From Methanomicrobium mobile BP (GTDB taxonomy: Archaea > Halobacteriota > Methanomicrobia > Methanomicrobiales > Methanomicrobiaceae): DNA of 64,000 nt. The DNA is taken from assembly GCF_000711215.1 (NCBI RefSeq), contig NZ_JOMF01000009.1, forward strand, positions 1-64,000, given 5' to 3'. Both the position numbers and the translations under genes were made by a program. Positions 44,964 to 51,585 of the stretch are shown here, one piece after another (position 1 is the stretch's first letter; every line of letters begins with the position of its first letter). The notes below the pieces were generated by a model. It had not been told where the DNA came from, did no database searches, and saw only the letters and a program-made list of their open reading frames with translations.

Positions 44964-45761
44964 ATGGATCTTTTAACCGAGATGTTTAATCGCCACGGTA
45001 CCGTTTCCGATAGGGTGAAGTCGGTTGAGCAGCCTGACGGCGGGTTTCTGAATCCGGCGCTGATGACCGTTACCGTGCAGGGCGAGGGCGATTGGGTTCT
45101 TAATCGCGATGAGTCGACAAATCCGGATCTTACGGAGACTGCGGTCTACTACCTATGGATGTTCATGCTGGGCAGACCTGCGGAGAAGGCTTTCGGTACC
45201 TGTCTGTATGCGGCGATTATGGATGATCAGGATGATATTGCCCGGGAGATGATCTCGGGCATAAAGAAGCTTGACAGGGATTCGGTTGTCAATGCGGTGA
45301 ATGTCTGCGGGTTTGACGTCTGTTACAAGGCGGATGTTCCTTATACCGAGGTCGACATGATGATGCCGGATGATGCGACGATAGACAACATTATCGTGAT
45401 GGTGAAGCGTGCGCTTGCGTTCTCGGAGGAGCAGGGTCTGGCTTCGATAGGTCCGGTCGGGTTCGACGGGGGTTATTCGGCTACGGTGAGGAACGGGTCG
45501 GGTGATTTCATGACGGTGGATACGATATGGAATTTCAGGACTTCGTGGTCGATGCCGGATGAGAGGGATACTCTGCGTGTGCTTATGTACTGGCGTCTTT
45601 TTATGCATTCGAGCTGTTCCGAGTCCGAGAAGAAGAGGGTTCGGTTTATCGGCATCTTCAATCCCCGGCGCAACGAGGTTTACCGCATTCCCGTTGCGAA
45701 CATTCCCGACGATCTCATAGTGACGCTCGACAGGGATGTTATAGAATACAGGGTTGTGTGA
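44964..45761 (+). CDS. unknown soluble protein, 265 residues
   Basis: This protein belongs to no family I recognise. It begins MDLLTEMFNRHG, has a helical centre (LTETAVYYLWMFMLGRPAEKAF, AAIMDDQDDIAREMISGIKK) and ends in a beta-rich part with WNFRTSWSMPDERDTLRVL and RFIGIFNPRRNEVYRIPV. The latter resembles the core of a nuclease-like fold but no catalytic set can be confirmed. The ATG at 44964 was preferred to a GTG two codons earlier. Composition matches the host, so it appears resident. Confidence 0.55.
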   Translation: MDLLTEMFNRHGTVSDRVKSVEQPDGGFLNPALMTVTVQGEGDWVLNRDESTNPDLTETAVYYLWMFMLGRPAEKAFGTCLYAAIMDDQDDIAREMISGIKKLDRDSVVNAVNVCGFDVCYKADVPYTEVDMMMPDDATIDNIIVMVKRALAFSEEQGLASIGPVGFDGGYSATVRNGSGDFMTVDTIWNFRTSWSMPDERDTLRVLMYWRLFMHSSCSESEKKRVRFIGIFNPRRNEVYRIPVANIPDDLIVTLDRDVIEYRVV

Positions 45762-45847
45762 CGTTGTTCAGAAGCGCGGTTATTAAATCTTTTATTACAT
45801 ATTATCTCCGTTGATGCGGCGGCGGTGATGTTACGGAGAAGAACCGA

Positions 45848-46420
45848 TTGGAGGCTTTCAGCGACGGCGTTCTGGCGATTATAATTACGATTATGATTCT
45901 GGAGCTGAAGATGCCGGGGGGCAGCGGCGTTGAGGATCTGCTGGCGCTGGGTCCGACGATACTTGCTTATGTCCTGAGTTTTTTCTTTATCGCGATTTAC
46001 TGGGTGAATCATCATCTTATTCTGCATGACGTGACGAATGTCAACAGGAAGATTCTGTGGTGCAATATCGGGTGGCTCTTCGTGATGTCGTTTATTCCGT
46101 TCGGCACCGCATGGGTGGGTTCGTATCCCGATTCATGGACGCCGGTTACGCTTTATTTTGCGGATATGTTCCTTGCCTGCATTACTTTCCATCTGATGTA
46201 TTATCTGATTGCCTGCGAGAACTGCAATAACGGCAGGTTCCGCCTGACTCCGCGCAGTATCATCAGTATTCTTACCTACTTCCTTGCCATGCTCCTCGGC
46301 GGCATTAATCCGCCGGCGGCATACGTCGTTGTTGCCGTTGTCTCCGCATGGTGGATCTTCCCCGAGAACGGTAAAGACGAAACGGCAGGCTTCTGCGAGA
46401 GGTGCCAAGTGGGCAAGTGA
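45848..46420 (+). CDS. TMEM175-like (DUF1211) membrane protein, TTG start
   Basis: The 190-residue membrane protein begins with the TMEM175 signature EAFSDGVLAIIITIMILELK, which has the FSDG motif of the potassium-channel family, and contains about six hydrophobic helices with the NHHLILHDV loop. Bacterial and archaeal homologs form tetrameric K+ channels. No ATG lies in frame, so TTG at 45848 is the likely start, with GGAG about 9 nt upstream. Family N-termini usually have a few extra residues (KNRLEAFSDG), which can be read here from an ACG codon instead. Confidence 0.82.
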   Translation: MEAFSDGVLAIIITIMILELKMPGGSGVEDLLALGPTILAYVLSFFFIAIYWVNHHLILHDVTNVNRKILWCNIGWLFVMSFIPFGTAWVGSYPDSWTPVTLYFADMFLACITFHLMYYLIACENCNNGRFRLTPRSIISILTYFLAMLLGGINPPAAYVVVAVVSAWWIFPENGKDETAGFCERCQVGK

Positions 46421-46430
46421 TTGTGAGACG

Positions 46431-46498
46431 ATGGTTGAGGGGTAAAGCATGAGGTTATATTCCTATGGTTAAGGGGTAAAGCATGGGATTATAATCCT
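46431..46498. repeat. 34-bp direct tandem repeat at the edge of the AT-rich island
   Basis: Two adjacent 34-bp units (46431-46464 and 46465-46498) share ATGGTT.AGGGGTAAAGCATG and end in TCCT. A third partial copy (ATGGTGTGAGG) follows. They lie just after the TMEM175-like gene and before the AT-rich helicase unit. Confidence 0.8.
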
Positions 46499-46660
46499 AT
46501 GGTGTGAGGTTGGGGCACTGTACGTACTTTTTTTGGCGGCTTTTCGGCGGCTTCGCCATTTTCCCCGCAATATCACAGGTGTAAAAAATGAACTTAATAT
46601 GCTACCCAAAATAAAATAAATGATTATGCAGATTTGATATTTAGGAGGGAGGCTTAAATA

Positions 46661-46987
46661 ATGAAAATATATAACAAATTAGTCAGGGACAAAATTCCGG
46701 CAATTATTATTGCTGATGACGGAAATACTTGCAAAACGAGAATTCTGGACGACGATGAATATTTGCAGTGTCTTAATACAAAACTGCAAGAAGAATTGAA
46801 AGAGTATCTTGAAAGCGGGGATGTCGAAGAACTTGCGGATTTAGAAGAAGTAGTTAGAGCAATTCTGGATGCGAAAAAAGTAAGTTATGACGAATTTGAA
46901 AGAATAAGATGTGCAAAAGTTGAAAAACGGGGAGCATTTAAAGAAAAAATATTCCTTGAAAGTGTAAGTGAACCCGATGATCGATAA
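46661..46987 (+). CDS. MazG-like house-cleaning NTP pyrophosphohydrolase
   Basis: The 108-residue protein has the all-alpha NTP pyrophosphohydrolase pattern: KIYNKLVRDKIPAII, then KLQEELKEYLES and EELADLEEVVRAILDAKK, giving the EExxE/ExxD magnesium site of the MazG-related group (COG4997 type). It would hydrolyse abnormal or signalling nucleoside triphosphates. A GGAGGG site precedes the ATG by about 11 nt. Its end overlaps the helicase gene by about 11 bp. DNA here is clearly AT-rich compared with neighbours, suggesting horizontal transfer. Together with the helicase it may form a defence unit; that is inference. Confidence 0.82.
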   Translation: MKIYNKLVRDKIPAIIIADDGNTCKTRILDDDEYLQCLNTKLQEELKEYLESGDVEELADLEEVVRAILDAKKVSYDEFERIRCAKVEKRGAFKEKIFLESVSEPDDR

Positions 46988-49469
46988 AGAATATATTTGT
47001 AAACTTGGTCTGGAATTTATTGATGAGTACTCATTTGATGATGCTCATTGCTCTTTTGTGTTTAAGAAAGATGCTACTTGTTTCATCGTTGATGACAATA
47101 TTTGCGCAAATGACAGGAAAGTCGTTTTTGATTATTCAAAGTATTGCGAAATGCAGAATAAATACATGGCTCTTTTCGATAAACTTTACAGAGTTAACAT
47201 AACAAACAGAGATGATTACAGGTATATTGAAGAATGGTTAAGCAAAACTCCAAAAGATATCGAGATAAATGATGATGGGGGGTCATTTGACGTTACTCAT
47301 ACGGATAACACTCCGATTGAAAAAACATTTGAAGATTTGTTTGTGGAAACCTATGGAGATAATGCAACAGAGTATTTGAAGAAAGAGTATGCTGTTTCGT
47401 TAAACAATGGCAGAAATGCCTTTGTAGATTATGTTATAGAAACCAAATCAGGAAACTACGCTATTGAAGAAAACGGAGTTCGCTATCATCACCCCTGTAT
47501 TATCGGCAATAAAGCATATTCAAGACAATTGGAAAAGCAAAATACATTAAACCTGTATAATTTCAAAGTTTTCCGTTTTTCATCACAAAACCTGTCTTTC
47601 AGAGAGCAAACAATAGACAATATCAGGCTTTATCTGGGAAACAAAGATAATTTCATAAATTCCGTTGTAATCAAAGAAGAGAGAAAATTCAAACTTTACG
47701 AGCATCAGGAAGCAATTTTAAACGAGATTAATCAATCCAGAAAAGAGGGAATAAATACCGCACTTGTCGTAATTCCGACAGGTACGGGAAAATCTCAAAT
47801 TGTTATCGAAGATTTGAAAAATCTTGCCGAAAACGGACAGATACATAATGTTCTGATAATGGTACCGTCAATAATGGTCAGGGAAGATTGGCTGCAACGA
47901 TTAAAGATTTTTGACGGCAGACTTCAAATTGATGTTAAATTTTATAACACGGTTTTCCTTGAAAAGAATGCTCTTGAAAAAGAATATTACGATTACATTG
48001 TGTTTGATGAGGCTCATCATGCACAGGCGGCAAATTGTAAAAAGACATTACAGTATTTCACTCCAAAATTCCTGATAGGACTTACGGCAACGCCCGAAAG
48101 ATTGGATAGAAGGAAACTCGATGAAATCTTTGGTCAATATGAAACTAAACTGACATTAAGAGAAGCCATTGAAAAAAAAGTCATCTCAAATATCAGATGT
48201 TATCGCTTAATCAGCAATATCGATTTAAGTGAAGTCAGATACAACGGAAAAGATTACAACTATGCTGACCTTGAAAAAACACTTATCATCGATTCAAGAA
48301 ATGAACTCATAGTAAACACGATTGTCAAGTATTTCGAGCCGCATGATAATTTCTATAAGCAAGGCATTGTTTTTTGTGTAAATGTTCAGCATTGCAAAAA
48401 ACTTGAAAAACTCTTAAATCAAGCAGGAATAACCGCAAGAACTGTTTATGGCGGCAACAAAGAGAATGAGAAAATCGTTGAGAAATACAGGAATAAAGAA
48501 ATCCAATTCATATTAAGTTGTCAGGTAATAAGCGAAGGCTGGGATTGCCCGCAAACAGAAATTGTCGTTATGGCAAGACCTACACTTTCAAAAGTGCTGT
48601 ATCTGCAACAAATCGGTCGCGGTGTCAGAAATTATCCCGGCAAAGAATGTCTTTACGTTGTTGATGTCGTTGATAATTATGAAGGCAAACTTACACCCTG
48701 GAATTTCAATTCATTATTCAAGATTTCAAAATATTCCGATTTTGCGGGAGTAATAAACAATAATTCAGAATATTTGGATATTTTGGGATTGTCCGAACAG
48801 GAAATTTCAATGCAGGAAATTGATGTCTTTACATTTGAAGAAAAATACAAAGATTATCTGTCCTTAGAACAGGCGGCAAGAGAATTGTTTGTCGGAACAA
48901 ATACTCTTGCAAAATGGGCTAAAACCAATCCCGAATTTTCAAGTCTGGCACTCCCTATCGGCAACAAAATAATGCCGTATTTTTCAAGAGATGATTTGGT
49001 TAAAATAAGAGTTGCAAAGGATTTGAAAGAACACAACGAAAATACGATATTACAGGACTTTATTGATTTTATTGATGAAAACACTTTGACCTACTCTTTC
49101 AAGCTTATTTTCATGATAAACATGCTCAGGCTTGCAGACAGCGAAGGCGAAGTCAATATTGACAATTTAATGGATAATTACATCTCTTTCTATCAAGACA
49201 GAATTGACAGAAATTTGCAGGTTGACAGAAGAGGTTGCGTATTTGATTCAGAATATTTGAAAGACAGAACAAAGGTCAAAAAGAGCATACTTGACAATCC
49301 TTTTGAGAAATTTGAAAGGAAAAGATTTGTCTATTTCAGCAAAGACCTGAATGTACTTTCATTTAATCCTGCACTGTGGCAAAATTTAACCAACGAACTC
49401 AAAGAACAGGTAATTGAGAAAGAGCAGGACTTTCTCAGAGAGTATTACAAAAATATGGGCGGATTATAA
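46977..49469 (+). CDS. nuclease-domain SF2 helicase (putative defence)
   Basis: This 830-residue protein has an N-terminal region of about 130 residues of unknown type, then a PD-(D/E)xK/Vsr-like segment (FVDYVIETKSGNYAIEENG). An SF2 helicase core follows: Walker A PTGTGKS, DEAHH, LTATPERLD and QQIGRGVRN. A MerR/excisionase-like helix-turn-helix (LSLEQAARELFVGTNTLAKW) and a C-terminal helical domain complete it. A plausible role is degradation or unwinding of invading DNA. It overlaps the MazG-like gene, indicating a coupled operon. The coding sequence is AT-rich throughout and uses many A/T-ending codons. A GTG 9 bases upstream is an alternative start. Confidence 0.82.
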   Translation: MIDKEYICKLGLEFIDEYSFDDAHCSFVFKKDATCFIVDDNICANDRKVVFDYSKYCEMQNKYMALFDKLYRVNITNRDDYRYIEEWLSKTPKDIEINDDGGSFDVTHTDNTPIEKTFEDLFVETYGDNATEYLKKEYAVSLNNGRNAFVDYVIETKSGNYAIEENGVRYHHPCIIGNKAYSRQLEKQNTLNLYNFKVFRFSSQNLSFREQTIDNIRLYLGNKDNFINSVVIKEERKFKLYEHQEAILNEINQSRKEGINTALVVIPTGTGKSQIVIEDLKNLAENGQIHNVLIMVPSIMVREDWLQRLKIFDGRLQIDVKFYNTVFLEKNALEKEYYDYIVFDEAHHAQAANCKKTLQYFTPKFLIGLTATPERLDRRKLDEIFGQYETKLTLREAIEKKVISNIRCYRLISNIDLSEVRYNGKDYNYADLEKTLIIDSRNELIVNTIVKYFEPHDNFYKQGIVFCVNVQHCKKLEKLLNQAGITARTVYGGNKENEKIVEKYRNKEIQFILSCQVISEGWDCPQTEIVVMARPTLSKVLYLQQIGRGVRNYPGKECLYVVDVVDNYEGKLTPWNFNSLFKISKYSDFAGVINNNSEYLDILGLSEQEISMQEIDVFTFEEKYKDYLSLEQAARELFVGTNTLAKWAKTNPEFSSLALPIGNKIMPYFSRDDLVKIRVAKDLKEHNENTILQDFIDFIDENTLTYSFKLIFMINMLRLADSEGEVNIDNLMDNYISFYQDRIDRNLQVDRRGCVFDSEYLKDRTKVKKSILDNPFEKFERKRFVYFSKDLNVLSFNPALWQNLTNELKEQVIEKEQDFLREYYKNMGGL

Positions 49470-49575
49470 TGCCTATTGTCCCCCCACAAAGTCAGAATTG
49501 AACTTCTTTGAACTTCAATCATCGGGATGACAATTGTCATACATATGTCGGCACACCGTTTTTCCCCAAGATCGC

Positions 49576-49810
49576 TCATTTCTTCCTTCTTTTCCCTTTC
49601 GGCGCCGGAAGCTCTTCGTACATCGCCTTTACGAGTTCGCAAAGGAAGGTTGCGTCGTCGATATTTTCCACTGGAAATGATGGGGTTCCGCCGGTGTAAG
49701 GAAGTTCCTTCACGGCATCCGGCATGGGACATGGGGTATGGGGTATGGGGCATCCGGCATCATGGCGGCGGCTGACTTCACGGGCTTGACAGGAAGGCGG
49801 TCGTCGTAAA
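49576..49810 (-). pseudogene. decayed TfoX-like gene
   Basis: The C-terminal part of the intact TfoX-like gene at 49965-50309 has a second, damaged copy here. VKELPYTGGTPSFPVENIDDA and LVKAMYEELPAPK match the intact end, and DDRLPVKPVKSAAAMMPDA matches the middle in another frame. The frames are broken by an insertion of CATGGGGTATGGGG-like repeats at about 49715-49760. The N-terminal third is missing. It is therefore a truncated, frameshifted duplicate, not a gene. Confidence 0.8.
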
Positions 49811-49964
49811 ACCTGTCGGGATTCCACTGAGTTCTCGGATGTCACTTAATTTTGAACTGCCGAGGATTCCTCGGTAGTTGAAACATGTAGGGTTCCACTG
49901 AGTTCCTTTCAGTTGCGTTTATCCTTTCCGGCGTTCCGATGCATGGTGCCTTTCCCCCCGTCCC

Positions 49965-50309
49965 CTACTTCTTCCCTTTCCCTCGTTTCGTCTTCGGTTT
50001 CGGTTCTGGAAGTTCCTCATACATTGCCCTGACAAGTGCCGTCAGAAAGTCGGCATCATCGACGTTGTCCGCAAGAAGCATCGGCTTTGCTCCCTCGTAG
50101 GGAAGTTCCTTCACGGCATGGGGCATCATGGCGGCGGCTGACTTCACAGGCTTGACAAGAAGGCGGTCGTCGTAGATACCGCCGAAGATCTTACCCTTAT
50201 AATAGAGAATATACTCCCCCATCATAGGTCGGAATGTGATCTCCGGCGACAGATCGGAGAGCTGTTCCAGAACGAAATCGAGATAGGATCTGCTTGACGG
50301 CATCGGCAA
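49965..50309 (-). CDS. TfoX N-terminal domain-like protein
   Basis: The 114-residue protein has the TfoX-N fold pattern: YLDFVLEQLSDLSPEITFRP, MMGEYILYYKGKIFGGIYDD, RLLVKPVKSAAAM and a helical C-terminus with LTALVRAMYEELP, then a basic tail (KPKTKRGKGKK). In bacteria TfoX controls competence, but stand-alone archaeal and bacterial TfoX-N proteins are of unknown function. A decayed duplicate lies 150 bp downstream. Upstream begins the palindrome-rich region. Confidence 0.82.
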   Translation of the reverse strand: MPMPSSRSYLDFVLEQLSDLSPEITFRPMMGEYILYYKGKIFGGIYDDRLLVKPVKSAAAMMPHAVKELPYEGAKPMLLADNVDDADFLTALVRAMYEELPEPKPKTKRGKGKK

Positions 50310-50406
50310 TACGTATAATACTTAATTCTGACCAAAATAAAACTTCTCAAATCGGGCAGGCGGGAATTATGGATATCCCAAGATTTTCCGGACGGTGTCT
50401 CATGAG

Positions 50407-50431
50407 ATTTTCCGGACGGTGTCCGGAAAAT
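50407..50431. repeat. 25-bp palindrome A
   Basis: ATTTTCCGGAC and its exact reverse complement are separated by GGT. The left arm plus spacer also occurs as a direct repeat at 50382-50400. Confidence 0.9.
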
Positions 50432-50577
50432 GTGTAAGCGGGAAGGATGTTCACCCGCGGCAGTGTTTACCGGCGGGTCACGATTAATATTATATATGAT
50501 TGCGAAAAATGCCCCACAGCCCAAATACCGCATATCCCGCATATAATTGCAATTACTCTCCGGTTTGACCACATTCA

Positions 50578-50604
50578 AATTGTGCCGACAGTGTTGGCAC
50601 AATT
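50578..50604. repeat. 27-bp near-palindrome B
   Basis: AATTGTGCC is matched exactly by GGCACAATT, and the 9-base interior can pair further with one G-T wobble, leaving a single central base. Confidence 0.85.
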
Positions 50605-50679
50605 CATTGTATAAAAGATTGATGATGCAATATCCTATAATCTCCTCACTCTCCGACCGACTCTGATTCAGTATCTTAA

Positions 50680-50702
50680 GTTGGTTACAGTTTGTAACCA
50701 AC
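50680..50702. repeat. palindrome C (GGTTACA-N3-TGTAACC)
   Basis: Arms of 10 bp, GTTGGTTACA and TGTAACCAAC, are separated by GTT. Member of the GGTNACA-N3-TGTNACC group. Confidence 0.9.
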
Positions 50703-50712
50703 CGGCATTTGA

Positions 50713-50729
50713 GATCACAAATTGTGATC
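50713..50729. repeat. palindrome D (GATCACA-N3-TGTGATC)
   Basis: GATCACAA and TTGTGATC flank a single A; written with a 3-base spacer it is GATCACA-AAT-TGTGATC, matching the group consensus apart from a G-to-A change that is matched in the other arm. Confidence 0.9.
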
Positions 50730-50738
50730 ACAAACAAA

Positions 50739-50757
50739 CGGTTACAAGTTGTAACCG
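50739..50757. repeat. palindrome E (GGTTACA-N3-TGTAACC)
   Basis: Arms CGGTTACA and TGTAACCG surround AGT. The core equals that of palindrome C, but the outer base and spacer differ. Confidence 0.9.
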
Positions 50758-50835
50758 GTTGAACCCGGTGATCTTCACCTCCTTTGAACCTGCCGGAATT
50801 TCCGGACAACTGCCTGCACCCTCACGAACTCATGA

Positions 50836-51212
50836 GGTGGTCAAAAGAAAAAACAGGTGGTCATAAGGGTTATTTTGCGAAATTACAGGTGGTCAAAAGG
50901 GTTATTTTCATAAAAATGCAGGTGGTCAAAAGACAAAAAAACGGCAATACAGGCTGTTTTCGGGCTGAACAGGTGGTCAATAAGGTGGTCAAAAGAATTT
51001 TACAGGTGGTCAAAAGAAAAAACAGGTGGTCATAAGGGTTATTTTACGAAATTACAGGTGGTCAAAAGGGTTATTTTCATAAAATTGCGGGTGGTCAAAA
51101 GGAAAAACAGGTGGTCATAAGGGTTATTTTGCGAAATTATTGGTGGTCAAAAGGGTTATTTTAAGAAATAACAAGCAATTCCGAGTTTTTTTTCGGAGAC
51201 TTTCAGGTGCTC
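50836..51212. repeat. array of 12 GGTGGTCA(A/T)AAG repeats
   Basis: The sequence GGTGGTCAAAAG or GGTGGTCATAAG, with one inserted-base variant, starts at 50836, 50856, 50888, 50921, 50972, 50984, 51005, 51025, 51057, 51090, 51110 and 51142. A degenerate copy GGTGCTC lies at 51206. Spacings are 20, 32, 33, 51, 12, 21, 20, 32, 33, 20 and 32 bp; most are near two or three helical turns. The intervening sequences GGTTATTTTGCGAAATTAC and similar also repeat, forming higher-order blocks. Spacings are not multiples of three, so it is not a coding repeat. Confidence 0.92.
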
Positions 51213-51224
51213 AAAAGGACATTT

Positions 51225-51251
51225 CAGTTGTTGCAAAAAATGCAACAACTG
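51225..51251. repeat. 27-bp palindrome F
   Basis: CAGTTGTTGCA and TGCAACAACTG (11-bp arms) flank AAAAA. Confidence 0.9.
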
Positions 51252-51280
51252 CCCCGCACTTACACAATATATAAATATCA

Positions 51281-51310
51281 GACATTGTGGGGACGCGTCA
51301 CCACAATGTC
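51281..51310. repeat. 30-bp near-perfect palindrome G
   Basis: Outer arms GACATTGTGG and CCACAATGTC enclose the inner palindrome GACGCGTC (51292-51299). Fourteen of fifteen symmetric base pairs match. Confidence 0.9.
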
Positions 51311-51400
51311 TCATATATAAATGATTCGGCTCATCAGACACGGACATACGACACAATCTAAACGGTTTTACCAATCCGACGACAATATCACGATTTTTTC

Positions 51401-51425
51401 AGTTGGTGACAAATTGTCACCGACT
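51401..51425. repeat. palindrome H (GGTGACA-N3-TGTCACC)
   Basis: The exact core GGTGACA-AAT-TGTCACC is extended outward by AGT/ACT with one mismatch. Lies about 160 bp upstream of xseA. Confidence 0.9.
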
Positions 51426-51503
51426 CAAATCCCCATATCGTGAGTCCATGAATCACCGCATCCCGAAACTTACGCCGCCAGCCCGCCATCATCATGACCG
51501 GAC

Positions 51504-51530
51504 TTTGAGGTCACGGATTGTGACCTCAAA
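51504..51530. repeat. palindrome I upstream of xseA
   Basis: Eleven-base arms TTTGAGGTCAC and GTGACCTCAAA flank GGATT. It ends 55 bp before the xseA ATG, a position where it could overlap promoter elements. Confidence 0.9.
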
Positions 51531-51585
51531 CAGGCACCTCAACCATTCCCCAACCTTAATTTTATCCGAGAACAGATACTCTGTA

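Noticed and set aside
50784-51035. Reading frame through the GGTGGTCAAAAG array (VVKR repeats)
   Set aside because: Repeat spacings of 20, 32 and 33 bp are not multiples of three, so the peptide repeat is not maintained; the conservation is at DNA level.
50836-51154. Row of ribosome-binding sites (AGGTGGTCA resembles AGGTGATC)
   Set aside because: No start codons at a consistent distance and no short genes follow the copies.
50836-51212. CRISPR array
   Set aside because: Repeats are only 12 bp, spacers are themselves repetitive and of unequal length, and no cas genes are present.
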